DNA of 64,000 bases from Staphylococcus aureus (GCF_001027105.1 NZ_CP011526.1:248001-312000); one strand, 5' to 3'. Shown: positions 1-10,874, counted from the stretch's first letter. Numbers and translations: made by a program. The notes: generated by a model not told the origin, from the letters alone.

Positions 1-1649
1 AACAAGATTTTCCGAAAACTGAATTTGAAGTGGTTGTAGTTGATGACTGTTCAACAGATCAAACGTTACAAATAGTTGAAAAGTATCGCAATAAATTGAA
101 CTTGAAAGTAAGTCAACTCGAAACAAATTCTGGTGGTCCAGGTAAACCTAGAAATGTGGCGTTAAAACAAGCAGAAGGTGAATTTGTATTATTTGTGGAC
201 TCCGATGACTATATAAACAAAGAGACTTTAAAGGATGCAGCAGCATTTATTGATGAACATCACTCAGATGTCTTATTGATTAAAATGAAAGGTGTTAATG
301 GTCGTGGTGTACCACAATCTATGTTTAAAGAAACAGCACCTGAAGTTACTTTGTTAAATTCAAGAATTATCTATACTTTAAGCCCGACTAAAATCTATAG
401 AACAGCATTACTAAAAGATAATGACATTTATTTTCCAGAAGAATTAAAGAGTGCAGAAGATCAATTATTTACAATGAAAGCATATTTAAATGCAAATCGA
501 ATCAGTGTGTTAAGTGATAAAGCGTATTATTATGCTACAAAGCGTGAAGGTGAACATATGAGTAGTGCGTATGTTTCACCTGAAGACTTTTATGAAGTCA
601 TGAGATTGATTGCTGTAGAAATATTAAATGCAGATTTAGAAGAAGCCCATAAAAATCAAATCTTAGCAGAATTTTTAAATCGTCATTTTAGTTTTTCTCG
701 TACGAATGGCTTCTCACTTAAAGTTAAACTAGAAGATCAACCACAATGGATTAATGCTCTAGGAGACTTTATACAAGCAGTTCCAGAACGTGTAGATGCA
801 TTGGTGATGAGTAAATTACGACCATTGTTGCACTACGCGAGAGCGAAAGATATAGACAACTATAGAACTGTGGAAGAAAGTTACCGTCAAGGTCAATACT
901 ACCGTTTTGATATTGTAGATGGTAAATTAAACATTCAATTCAATGAAGGCGAACCATACTTTAAAGGCATTGATATCGCTAAGCCAAAAGTGAAAATGAC
1001 AGCATTTAAATTTGATAATCATAAAATTGTTACAGAGCTAACGTTAAATGAATTTATGATTGGCGAAGGACATTATGATGTCAGACTTAAATTACATTCA
1101 CGAAACAAGAAGCACACAATGTATGTACCTTTAAGTGTCAATGCGAATAAACAATATCGTTTTAACATTATGTTAGAAGATATTAAAGCGTATTTACCTA
1201 AAGAAAAAATTTGGGATGTTTTCTTAGAAGTCCAAATAGGTACGGAAGTATTTGAAGTGCGTGTTGGTAATCAACGTAATAAATATGCATATACTGCAGA
1301 AACAAGTGCATTAATTCATTTGAATAATGATTTTTATAGATTAACACCGTATTTCACAAAAGACTTTAATAACATTTCGTTATACTTTACAGCTATTACA
1401 TTAACGGATTCAATCTCATTGAAGTTAAAAGGTAAAAACAAAATCATTTTAACTGGTCTGGATCGTGGTTATGTATTTGAAGAAGGTATGGCTAGTGTCG
1501 TACTAAAAGACGACATGGTGATGGGAATGTTAAGCCAAACATCAGAAAACGAAGTGCAAATCTTACTTAGCAAAGATATTAAAAAGCGAGACTTCAAAAA
1601 TATTGTTAAGTTAAACACTGCACATATCACTTATCCACTAAATAAATAA
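1..1649 (+). CDS. tarS: Wall teichoic acid beta-GlcNAc transferase TarS (5' end outside window)
   Basis: The reading frame is open from the first bases of the window, so the start lies upstream; about 548 of the usual 573 residues are present. A GT-A family 2 glycosyltransferase domain begins with VVVDDCSTD, followed by the metal-binding FVDSDD motif and SAEDQLF, which holds the likely catalytic base. The long C-terminal part matches the linker and trimerisation region of TarS. The enzyme adds beta-O-GlcNAc from UDP-GlcNAc to polyribitol phosphate in the cytoplasm, a modification needed for methicillin resistance in MRSA. The identity rests on recognition of the sequence and on its position next to scdA-lytSR. 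The GTG at position 30 is an internal valine codon, not a start. Confidence 0.93.
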   Translation, partial: QDFPKTEFEVVVVDDCSTDQTLQIVEKYRNKLNLKVSQLETNSGGPGKPRNVALKQAEGEFVLFVDSDDYINKETLKDAAAFIDEHHSDVLLIKMKGVNGRGVPQSMFKETAPEVTLLNSRIIYTLSPTKIYRTALLKDNDIYFPEELKSAEDQLFTMKAYLNANRISVLSDKAYYYATKREGEHMSSAYVSPEDFYEVMRLIAVEILNADLEEAHKNQILAEFLNRHFSFSRTNGFSLKVKLEDQPQWINALGDFIQAVPERVDALVMSKLRPLLHYARAKDIDNYRTVEESYRQGQYYRFDIVDGKLNIQFNEGEPYFKGIDIAKPKVKMTAFKFDNHKIVTELTLNEFMIGEGHYDVRLKLHSRNKKHTMYVPLSVNANKQYRFNIMLEDIKAYLPKEKIWDVFLEVQIGTEVFEVRVGNQRNKYAYTAETSALIHLNNDFYRLTPYFTKDFNNISLYFTAITLTDSISLKLKGKNKIILTGLDRGYVFEEGMASVVLKDDMVMGMLSQTSENEVQILLSKDIKKRDFKNIVKLNTAHITYPLNK

Positions 1650-1654
1650 TAAAT

Positions 1655-1698
1655 GCCCTCAAATCATTGTGAGCCAACATGATTTGAGGGCTTTATTT
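1655..1698 (+). terminator. Rho-independent terminator after tarS
   Basis: A perfect 13-bp stem (1655-1667 with 1679-1691, starting GCCCTCAAATCAT) with an 11-nt loop is followed by TTTATTTT, just behind the tarS stop codon. Confidence 0.9.
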
Positions 1699-1788
1699 TG
1701 CTGTTTATGACATGATTATGACATTTCCCTGATTTTCATTTTCATATACATTAAATTGTATACACTGGAAATGAGGAGGTTATCTATA

Positions 1789-2463
1789 ATGATAAATAAA
1801 AATGACATAGTAGCAGATGTAGTAACTGATTATCCGAAAGCAGCGGATATTTTTAGAAGTGTGGGAATAGATTTTTGTTGTGGCGGACAAGTAAGTATAG
1901 AAGCAGCAGCCTTAGAAAAGAAAAATGTAGATTTGAACGAATTATTACAGCGTCTCAACGACGTTGAACAAACGAATACACCAGGTTCGTTAAATCCTAA
2001 ATTTTTAAATGTTTCATCACTTATTCAATATATTCAATCAGCATATCATGAACCTCTAAGAGAAGAATTTAAAAATTTAACACCTTATGTGACGAAGTTA
2101 TCGAAAGTACATGGACCTAATCATCCATATTTAGTTGAGTTAAAAGAAACATACGATACATTTAAAAATGGCATGTTAGAGCATATGCAAAAAGAAGACG
2201 ATGTCGATTTTCCAAAACTCATTAAATATGAGCAAGGTGAGGTAGTAGACGATATTAATACTGTGATAGATGATTTAGTTTCAGACCACATTGCAACGGG
2301 AGAATTGTTAGTAAAAATGAGCGAATTAACATCTAGTTATGAACCTCCGATAGAAGCGTGTGGTACTTGGCGACTTGTTTATCAGAGATTAAAAGCACTT
2401 GAAGTGTTAACACATGAACACGTACATTTAGAGAATCACGTATTATTTAAAAAAGTATCATAA
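1789..2463 (+). CDS. scdA: Iron-sulfur cluster repair di-iron protein ScdA
   Basis: This is a 224-residue protein of the RIC/YtfE/ScdA family, which repairs Fe-S clusters damaged by nitric oxide or peroxide in the cytoplasm. The N-terminal ScdA_N/DUF542 domain carries the CC motif in DFCCGG, and the C-terminal hemerythrin-like domain supplies His and Glu ligands ([31 protein letters not shown]). The frame is open from 1756, but the ATG at 1789 is chosen because GAGGAGGT at 1773-1780 lies 8 nt before it and it gives the family length. The gene sits alone between the tarS terminator and lytS. In S. aureus it is known to respond to SrrAB and nitrosative stress. Confidence 0.95.
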   Translation: MINKNDIVADVVTDYPKAADIFRSVGIDFCCGGQVSIEAAALEKKNVDLNELLQRLNDVEQTNTPGSLNPKFLNVSSLIQYIQSAYHEPLREEFKNLTPYVTKLSKVHGPNHPYLVELKETYDTFKNGMLEHMQKEDDVDFPKLIKYEQGEVVDDINTVIDDLVSDHIATGELLVKMSELTSSYEPPIEACGTWRLVYQRLKALEVLTHEHVHLENHVLFKKVS

Positions 2464-2644
2464 ATAACGCGATTAGAAACTGTTGGCAAAAATAAGTCCA
2501 GCAGTTTTTCGCTATGTATAAAAGTCATAATAGTGACATAAACAGCATTATTTGAAAAGAAAAATGGTCAACTTAGCATAAAAATTGATATGAAAATTTA
2601 ATGGTATAGATAATTAAATAGTAGCGTGTTTTTTTAATAATTTA

Positions 2645-2673
2645 TTCATGAATTTTACATGCACTATTATGAT
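2645..2673 (+). promoter_or_regulatory. Candidate lytSR promoter
   Basis: A weak -35 TTCATG at 2645-2650 and a -10 TATGAT at 2668-2673 are separated by 17 bp, 36 bp before the lytS start. This is pattern recognition only. Confidence 0.35.
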
Positions 2674-2709
2674 AAAATAAACATAATTATAATTCACTGA
2701 GGTGCTATC

Positions 2710-4464
2710 GTGCTATCGCTAACAATGTTATTACTTGAGCGTGTAGGTTTAATTATTATTTTGGCCTATGTGTTGATGAATATTCCATATTTTAAAAACT
2801 TAATGAATCGTCGACGTACATGGAAAGCACGTTGGCAATTATGTATTATTTTCAGTTTGTTTGCCTTAATGTCTAATTTAACTGGTATCGTCATCGATCA
2901 TCAACATAGTTTGTCAGGAAGTGTGTACTTCCGTTTAGATGATGATGTATCTTTAGCTAACACACGTGTATTAACGATAGGTGTCGCAGGATTAGTTGGT
3001 GGCCCTTTTGTAGGTCTATTTGTTGGCGTTATTTCAGGTATTTTCAGAGTGTATATGGGTGGGGCGGATGCACAAGTTTATCTTATCTCATCTATATTTA
3101 TTGGTATAATTGCTGGTTATTTTGGCTTACAAGCTCAAAGACGCAAGCGTTACCCGAGTATTGCGAAAAGTGCCATGATTGGAATTGTTATGGAAATGAT
3201 TCAAATGTTGAGCATTTTAACATTTTCCCACGACAAAGCATATGCGGTTGACCTCATATCATTAATTGCACTACCAATGATTATTGTTAATAGCGTTGGT
3301 ACGGCGATTTTTATGTCTATTATCATTTCAACATTAAAGCAAGAGGAGCAAATGAAGGCTGTTCAAACACATGATGTACTGCAATTGATGAACCAGACAT
3401 TGCCGTATTTTAAAGAAGGATTGAATAGAGAATCGGCACAGCAAATTGCGATGATTATTAAAAATTTAATGAAAGTATCTGCCGTAGCAATTACAAGCAA
3501 AAATGAAATCTTATCGCATGTAGGTGCAGGTAGTGATCATCACATACCAACAAATGAAATATTAACAAGTCTGTCTAAAGATGTATTGAAATCAGGAAAG
3601 TTGAAAGAAGTTCATACTAAAGAAGAGATTGGTTGTAGTCATCCGAATTGCCCGCTTAGAGCAGCTATCGTGATACCACTTGAGATGCATGGTTCTATCG
3701 TCGGTACATTGAAGATGTATTTTACAAACCCTAATGATTTAACTTTTGTGGAACGTCAACTTGCAGAAGGATTGGCAAATATTTTTAGTAGCCAAATTGA
3801 ACTTGGTGAAGCCGAAACGCAAAGTAAGTTATTGAAAGATGCTGAGATTAAGTCATTACAGGCACAAGTGAGTCCACATTTTTTCTTCAATTCAATTAAC
3901 ACGATCTCAGCTTTAGTTAGAATAAATAGCGAAAAGGCACGAGAGTTACTATTAGAATTGAGTTATTTTTTCAGAGCGAATTTACAAGGCTCTAAGCAAC
4001 ATACGATTACTTTAGATAAAGAGTTAAGTCAAGTGCGTGCATACTTATCACTCGAACAAGCACGTTATCCAGGAAGATTTAATATCAATATTAATGTTGA
4101 AGACAAATATCGCGATGTGCTTGTACCACCATTTTTAATTCAAATTTTAGTTGAAAATGCCATCAAACATGCGTTTACGAATCGAAAGCAAGGTAACGAT
4201 ATTGACGTGTCAGTGATTAAAGAAACTGCAACACATGTACGTATTATTGTACAAGATAATGGTCAGGGTATTTCTAAAGATAAAATGCATTTGTTGGGAG
4301 AAACATCTGTAGAATCAGAGTCTGGAACTGGTAGTGCTTTAGAAAATTTAAACTTACGCCTAAAAGGATTATTTGGAAAATCCGCAGCATTACAATTTGA
4401 ATCGACATCGAGCGGTACCACTTTTTGGTGTGTACTTCCTTATGAAAGACAAGAGGAGGAATAA
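2710..4464 (+). CDS. lytS: Sensor histidine kinase LytS
   Basis: This 584-residue membrane kinase senses changes in membrane potential and phosphorylates LytR. Domain order is an N-terminal 5TM LYT-type sensor (about 1-205), a GAF-like domain (about 220-360), then a His_kinase domain with the phospho-accepting His390 in [10 protein letters not shown], and an HATPase domain with the N box ENAIKHAF and the G box DNGQGI. The start is GTG with GAGGTG at 2699-2704. Only two bases separate it from lytR, so the two are translated from one mRNA. Confidence 0.96.
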
Positions 4465-4466
4465 AT

Positions 4467-5207
4467 ATGAAAGCATTAATCATAGATGATGAGCCATTAG
4501 CACGTAATGAATTAACATATTTATTAAATGAAATTGGTGGTTTTGAAGAAATTAATGAGGCAGAAAATGTAAAAGAAACATTGGAAGCACTACTGATCAA
4601 TCAATATGACATTATATTTTTAGATGTCAATTTAATGGATGAAAATGGGATCGAATTAGGAGCTAAGATTCAAAAGATGAAAGAGCCACCTGCGATTATT
4701 TTTGCAACTGCACATGACCAATACGCAGTACAGGCATTTGAATTAAATGCGACAGACTATATTTTGAAACCGTTTGGTCAAAAACGTATTGAACAAGCAG
4801 TCAATAAAGTGCGTGCGACTAAAGCCAAAGATGATAATAACGCAAGTGCAATTGCGAATGATATGTCGGCGAATTTTGATCAAAGCTTACCTGTTGAAAT
4901 TGACGATAAAATTCACATGTTAAAGCAACAAAATATTATTGGGATTGGCACACATAATGGTATTACAACCATACATACAACGAATCATAAATACGAAACA
5001 ACAGAGCCATTGAATCGTTATGAAAAACGATTGAATCCCACTTATTTTATACGTATTCATCGTTCATATATTATTAACACGAAACACATTAAAGAAGTGC
5101 AACAATGGTTTAACTATACTTATATGGTAATATTGACAAATGGTGTCAAGATGCAAGTTGGACGTTCATTTATGAAAGATTTTAAAGCGTCGATAGGATT
5201 ACTTTAA
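4467..5207 (+). CDS. lytR: Response regulator LytR (LytTR family)
   Basis: The 246-residue protein has an N-terminal receiver domain with the acidic pair DDEP, the phospho-acceptor Asp53 in IIFLDVN, a conserved Thr in FATAHD and Lys in LKPF. The C-terminal LytTR DNA-binding domain (about 140-246) ends IHRSYIIN...VGRSF. It is the partner of LytS and activates lrgAB just downstream in response to membrane depolarisation and acetate metabolism. AGGAGG ends 6 nt before the ATG. The last codons are part of a terminator stem. Confidence 0.96.
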
Positions 5208-5224
5208 CAGTAATCCTTTTTTTT
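5197..5224 (+). terminator. Terminator overlapping the lytR stop codon
   Basis: A perfect 8-bp stem (GGATTACT at 5197-5204 with AGTAATCC at 5209-5216) is followed by seven or more T. The TAA stop of lytR (5205-5207) is in the loop. It separates lytSR from the independently controlled lrgAB. Confidence 0.85.
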
Positions 5225-5288
5225 ATGCATTTTACCTATGATATTTTGTATTTCGGACTAAAAATCACGCAAATCGAAGTGAGCCATC

Positions 5289-5294
5289 TATACT
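5289..5294 (+). promoter_or_regulatory. Candidate -10 element of lrgAB
   Basis: TATACT lies 26 bp before lrgA. No good -35 is found 17 bp upstream (CACGCA), as expected for a promoter that needs an activator; LytR is the known activator of lrgAB. Confidence 0.4.
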
Positions 5295-5319
5295 TTAGTT
5301 AAATCAAACGTAGGAGGCA

Positions 5320-5763
5320 ATGGTCGTGAAACAACAAAAAGACGCATCAAAACCAGCACACTTTTTTCACCAAGTCATTGTAATTGCTTTAGTACTCTTT
5401 GTATCGAAAATAATTGAATCATTTATGCCAATTCCTATGCCTGCATCAGTAATCGGTTTAGTATTATTATTTGTATTATTATGTACTGGTGCTGTTAAGT
5501 TAGGCGAAGTCGAAAAAGTAGGAACGACACTAACAAATAACATTGGCTTACTCTTCGTACCAGCCGGTATCTCAGTTGTTAACTCTTTAGGTGTCATTAG
5601 CCAAGCACCATTTTTAATCATTGGACTAATAATCGTCTCAACAATACTATTACTTATTTGTACTGGCTATGTCACACAAATTATTATGAAAGTTACTTCG
5701 AGATCTAAAGGTGACAAAGTCACAAAAAAGATCAAAATAGAGGAGGCACAAGCTCATGATTAA
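5320..5763 (+). CDS. lrgA: Holin-like protein LrgA
   Basis: This is a 147-residue integral membrane protein of the CidA/LrgA family with four predicted membrane helices and a charged C-terminal tail. LrgA is described as antiholin-like, opposing CidA and restraining murein hydrolase activity and lysis; a role in pyruvate uptake together with LrgB is also reported for the family. AGGAGG at 5312-5317 is only 2 nt before the ATG at 5320. The in-frame GTG at 5326 has the better 8-nt spacing, so the true protein may be two residues shorter. The 3' end overlaps lrgB by 8 bp. Confidence 0.95.
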
Positions 5764-6457
5764 CCACTTAGCACTAAACACACCTTACTTCGGAATACTG
5801 TTATCCGTTATACCATTTTTCTTAGCGACCATATTATTTGAAAAAACTAATCGTTTCTTCTTATTCGCACCGCTATTTGTCAGTATGGTATTTGGTGTGG
5901 CCTTCCTCTATTTAACAGGCATTCCGTATAAGACTTACAAAATAGGTGGAGACATTATTTACTTCTTCTTAGAACCGGCAACAATCTGTTTTGCGATTCC
6001 GTTATATAAAAAGCGTGAAGTGCTTGTTAAACATTGGCATCGTATCATCGGAGGTATTGGTATCGGTACAGTTGTAGCGTTATTAATTATTTTAACTTTT
6101 GCGAAGTTAGCACAATTTGCCAATGATGTTATTTTATCAATGTTACCTCAAGCAGCAACTACAGCGATTGCGTTACCAGTATCAGCTGGTATCGGTGGTA
6201 TAAAAGAATTAACATCATTAGCAGTTATTTTAAATGGTGTCATTATTTATGCCCTAGGTAATAAATTCTTAAAGCTTTTCCGAATTACTAACCCTATTGC
6301 CCGAGGATTAGCACTTGGAACAAGTGGTCACACATTAGGTGTAGCACCAGCCAAAGAATTAGGACCTGTAGAAGAATCAATGGCAAGTATAGCTTTAGTG
6401 TTAGTTGGTGTAGTTGTTGTAGCAGTTGTGCCTGTCTTTGTAGCAATATTCTTCTAA
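5756..6457 (+). CDS. lrgB: Membrane protein LrgB
   Basis: This 233-residue CidB/LrgB-family membrane protein has several hydrophobic helices and family motifs such as [12 protein letters not shown] and GTSGHTLG. It works with LrgA in control of cell lysis and small-acid transport. The start overlaps the end of lrgA by 8 bp with GAGGAGG inside lrgA, so the pair is translationally coupled and under LytSR control. Confidence 0.95.
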
Positions 6458-6510
6458 AACGAAAAACCTAAGCAAGATAATAGCAATTTGAGCCATTGTT
6501 ATTATCGTAA

Positions 6511-6555
6511 AAAAACGTCTATACTCCAGTTTATAACTGGGATATAGACGTTTTT
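6511..6555. terminator. Bidirectional terminator between lrgB and the gntR-type gene
   Basis: AAAAACGTCTATA (6511-6523) pairs perfectly with TATAGACGTTTTT (6543-6555), with a further inner stem CCAGT/ACTGG. Both strands end in a T run, serving the convergent genes. Confidence 0.9.
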
Positions 6556-6564
6556 ATGTATTTA

Positions 6565-7269
6565 TTACTTTTTACTAGGAATATAAAACTGTGCATGACG
6601 ATAATGAAATACGATGTCAGATGAATCAAAGGGTTTGCCAGTCATTGTATAAAAAGTCTGGTGGTAACGTAAACATGGTTCACCTGTAGACAATTGTAGT
6701 AATGAAGCTTCACTTGAAGTGAGTTGATCTACATTAAAGAAAATATCTGAAAAACCAATACGAAGTTTCATGTTTGATTCTAAATAGTCGAAGATAGAGC
6801 CCTTAGCAATATCATCATTTAAATATTTCACGATTTCTTTATGATAATAAGAATATTCGATACATAAAACATCATCGTCCACGAATCTTAATCGCTCTAA
6901 ATAGTAGACGGTATCATCTGCATTTAATTGGAGCTCATCTTGTACAGATTTAGGTGGCGTTGCAATCTCCTTAAAAACAAGTACCTTACTTGTCATTCGG
7001 TGTTCACCTAAACTTTTAGAGAAACCATTAGTCTTAAAGACGTTGATACGATTGGCATCAGCAATATTTCTCACATAAATACCACTGCCTTGTGCTTGAT
7101 AGATCAAACCATCTTGTTCCAATAAGCCTAATGCTTTAATGATAGTACTCTTACTTACTTGATAACGTTCTTTTAATTGCGTCACGCTTGGCAATTTATC
7201 ACCGGGTTTGAAATTAGATTGATGTATAAACGCATTAAGTTGCTTAGCAATATGTTCATACTTTAACAA
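6565..7269 (-). CDS. GntR-family transcriptional regulator, UTRA/TreR type
   Basis: This 234-residue regulator has an N-terminal winged helix (GDKLPSVTQLKERYQVSKST, about 22-41) and a C-terminal UTRA ligand domain (about 80-230) of the kind that binds sugar phosphates. It starts at TTG (7267-7269 on the minus strand) with GAGG about 10 nt upstream; no ATG fits as well. It is divergent from the PTS/6-phospho-beta-glucosidase pair and probably controls that pair and itself through the dyad at 7319-7361, with a beta-glucoside phosphate as inducer. The ligand is inferred from context only. Confidence 0.85.
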   Translation of the reverse strand: MLKYEHIAKQLNAFIHQSNFKPGDKLPSVTQLKERYQVSKSTIIKALGLLEQDGLIYQAQGSGIYVRNIADANRINVFKTNGFSKSLGEHRMTSKVLVFKEIATPPKSVQDELQLNADDTVYYLERLRFVDDDVLCIEYSYYHKEIVKYLNDDIAKGSIFDYLESNMKLRIGFSDIFFNVDQLTSSEASLLQLSTGEPCLRYHQTFYTMTGKPFDSSDIVFHYRHAQFYIPSKK

Positions 7270-7318
7270 TATTCTGTCCTCGTTTCACTTTGTCTGTAAT
7301 TATTATAGCACAAAATAT

Positions 7319-7361
7319 TATAATTGTATCGGCGTTTACAAATTGAACCGGTACAATTATA
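7319..7361. promoter_or_regulatory. Operator dyad of the GntR-type regulator
   Basis: TATAATTGTATCGG (7319-7332) is an inverted repeat of CCGGTACAATTATA (7348-7361), matching at 13 of 14 positions with a 15-bp centre. It lies in the divergent intergenic region and its right arm covers the -10 box of the PTS gene, as expected for a repressor site. Confidence 0.7.
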
Positions 7362-7363
7362 AT
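7335..7363 (+). promoter_or_regulatory. Promoter of the PTS IIBA-bgl operon
   Basis: -35 TTTACA (7335-7340), a 17-bp spacer, then a consensus -10 TATAAT (7358-7363). It overlaps the operator dyad. Confidence 0.75.
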
Positions 7364-7417
7364 TGGAGGTAAGTAAATACATTTTCATTCTACTATCAAG
7401 TTGAGGGGGTAATATTT

Positions 7418-8209
7418 ATGAGCAATAAATATAAAGAACAAGCCCAAGACATTCTTACAGCTGTAGGTGGTGTCGAAAACATTGTTGATGCAACGTATGA
7501 TACGAAGTGCATTACAATTCATATGCAACATACAATTCCTTCTACAGCAAATGAAGTGAAACAAATAGTTGATGTGACATCTGTAGCAGAAAATGATACG
7601 CAGTTAGTCATAAAATTAAATGGAAATATCGATGAAGTGTATCAGCAATTACAGCGATTAATTAAGAATGCTAATGTCGAAGAGAGTGAGAATACTGACA
7701 ATATTAATAGTCAAGATACAAGTTATACACCTCAAGTAAAAGTAACAACACCAATTTTAGTGAAAGCACCAATCGCTGGTCGTCGTATTTTACTTAAAGA
7801 AGTAAGAGATTCAATTTTTAGAGAGAAAATGGTAGGTGAAGGCTTAGCAATCAAAGCTCATGAAGAATCCAAAGTAATCGCACCGTTCAATGGTTTAATA
7901 TCTATGATTGTACCAACTAAGCATGCAGTTGGTATTCAATCAGAAGACGGTGTGGACATAGTCATTCATATTGGCGTGAATACAGTTGACTTGGAAGGTA
8001 AAGGGTTCAAGTGCTTTGTAAAGCAAAATGATCATGTTGAAGCAGGGCAAACGTTGTTGCAATTCGACCAGCAATATATACAACAACAAGGCTACAATGC
8101 TGACGTTATTGTCGTTATTAGCAACTCTGCCGATTTAGGAAAAGTAGAACTGACAATGAATGAAATCATTACGACTGAAGATGTTATTTTTAAAATATTT
8201 AAAAACTAG
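7418..8209 (+). CDS. Orphan PTS IIBA protein with degenerate IIB domain
   Basis: The 263-residue soluble protein has an N-terminal IIB-like domain (about 1-85), an acidic linker (85-112) and a C-terminal glucose-type IIA domain (113-263). The IIA part keeps both histidines, His169 in PTKHAVGI and phospho-accepting His184 in VIHIGVN. In the IIB part the catalytic Cys of the usual HCxTRLR motif is replaced by Asp28 (YDTKC); a Cys is present at 31. No IIC membrane domain is encoded nearby. It may feed a IIC elsewhere or act as a phosphorylation-dependent regulator. It is co-transcribed with the glycosidase 15 bp downstream. Confidence 0.8.
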   Translation: MSNKYKEQAQDILTAVGGVENIVDATYDTKCITIHMQHTIPSTANEVKQIVDVTSVAENDTQLVIKLNGNIDEVYQQLQRLIKNANVEESENTDNINSQDTSYTPQVKVTTPILVKAPIAGRRILLKEVRDSIFREKMVGEGLAIKAHEESKVIAPFNGLISMIVPTKHAVGIQSEDGVDIVIHIGVNTVDLEGKGFKCFVKQNDHVEAGQTLLQFDQQYIQQQGYNADVIVVISNSADLGKVELTMNEIITTEDVIFKIFKN

Positions 8210-9661
<1,452 letters not shown>

Positions 9662-9734
9662 AGGTATATTATAAGTATTTTAGGGTTAGAGCCCGAGACA
9701 TAAATTAATATAGTAGGACCTACAGTGTTATAAT

Positions 9735-9847
9735 GGCGGGCCCCCAACACAAAGAATTTCGAAAAGAAATTCTACAGGTAATGCAAGTTGGCGGGGCCCA
9801 ACACAGAGAAATTCGAAAAGAAATTCTACAGGTAATGCAAGTTGGGG
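9735..9847. repeat. STAR-type intergenic repeat, two units of about 54 bp
   Basis: Two near-identical units start GGCGGG and contain the C-rich core GGGCCCAACACA, the complement of the STAR signature TGTTGNGGCCC known from staphylococcal intergenic regions. The spacers (GAAAAGAAATTCTACAGG) are identical and the period is 54 bp; a third unit begins at 9842. The following sequence (GACAGAAAT...ATTTCTGTTCC) can form a short stem. Confidence 0.75.
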
Positions 9848-9919
9848 AAGGACAGAAATAAATTTTGCGAAAATATCATTTCTGTTCCAATCCCGTGATG
9901 TTAAAATTTTAAGAAAAAA

Positions 9920-10091
9920 ATAATGCCACTAACTATGTATAGTGTTAATGTTTGAGTGTTTATGAAAGTCTTTAACCAAAATTGATGACTTACTAATCAA
10001 CGATAACGATATTGTTAAGTAGATGATTAGTGTCACAAAGAAATTAAAGTGATAGTCAAACATAGATACAAAGTACAGTTAGTGGCATTAT
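9920..10091. repeat. 172-bp imperfect inverted repeat between bglA and the methyltransferase gene
   Basis: The outer arms ATAATGCCACTAACT (9920-9934) and AGTTAGTGGCATTAT (10077-10091) are perfect 15-bp complements. ATGTTTGA and its complement recur at the same offset (28 nt inside each 15-bp arm), and further complementary pieces (ACTAATCA) lie near the centre. The whole could fold as one long hairpin. Its right edge is 2 bp from the stop codon of the minus-strand gene. It could be a MITE-like element or a structured bidirectional terminator. Confidence 0.6.
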
Positions 10092-10093
10092 AT

Positions 10094-10855
10094 TTAGTGC
10101 TCTTTTTTAGCGACAAAAGTAATATAATTCATATCTTTACGCAATTTAGTCATCGTTTTAAACATTTTACAAAACATTGGTCGATTTTCTTTTTTCAAAG
10201 CATTGTTGATAATCTTTATAGTTCCAACAATACCTTCGTCATAAATTAAACCTTTTGGTGTCATTAAACTCATTGGACCAGTATGATAATGCACATGATT
10301 AAAACCAGCTTGATTATATAAATCTAACCAGCCAAGTTTCGTCTGCGGTGAGACATTGACATTAATTGCTGCAGATAATGATTTAACAACATGTGTGGCA
10401 TGTGATTCATTAACGATGACAATATCATGTGTTAACAAGATACCCCCAGGCTTTAAGACTCGGTAGTACTCGCGTAATGCTTTTTCCTTTATGGCGATGG
10501 GTAACATTGTTAACATTGCTTCATTTAAAACGATATCGAATTGATTGTCATCAAAGGGCAATTTAACAGCATTCGCTTGTTGAACTTGAATATATGATTC
10601 AAGACCTGCTGCTGAAATGTTTTCCTGTGCTTTTTCTAATGCTTTCTTATTTATATCAACGCCTTGAATGTGACAGCCATATGTATGAGCTAGATAAATA
10701 GATGTTGTGCACATATTACATGCCACTTCTAACACTTGTTTATCTTGTGAAAATGCCCCTTGTTGTATTAACCAATCTGTTGCTTCTTTACCACCGGGGC
10801 GTAGACGAGTTTTTCCTAATTTAGCTAAAAATGTATGACCAGCTTCTTTAGACAT
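10094..10855 (-). CDS. SAM-dependent class I methyltransferase
   Basis: This 253-residue protein has a Rossmann-fold methyltransferase domain. Motif I is degenerate (VLEVACNMCTTS, about 40-51, where VLDxGCGxG is usual), with GVDIN as motif II, VLNEAM as the motif IV region and VLKPGGILL as post-motif (about 135-143). The substrate is unknown. A strong AAAAGGAGG precedes the ATG at 10855. A perfect Fur box lies 20 bp upstream, so expression in low iron is predicted. It is a single gene flanked by a repeat region downstream and the ribose operon upstream. Confidence 0.8.
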   Translation of the reverse strand: MSKEAGHTFLAKLGKTRLRPGGKEATDWLIQQGAFSQDKQVLEVACNMCTTSIYLAHTYGCHIQGVDINKKALEKAQENISAAGLESYIQVQQANAVKLPFDDNQFDIVLNEAMLTMLPIAIKEKALREYYRVLKPGGILLTHDIVIVNESHATHVVKSLSAAINVNVSPQTKLGWLDLYNQAGFNHVHYHTGPMSLMTPKGLIYDEGIVGTIKIINNALKKENRPMFCKMFKTMTKLRKDMNYITFVAKKEH

Positions 10856-10874
10856 AGCATAACCTCCTTTTAAT

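Noticed and set aside
10049-10249. 66-codon plus-strand frame over the end of the methyltransferase gene
   Set aside because: It runs through the inverted repeat and antisense to a real gene, with no ribosome site; a shadow frame.
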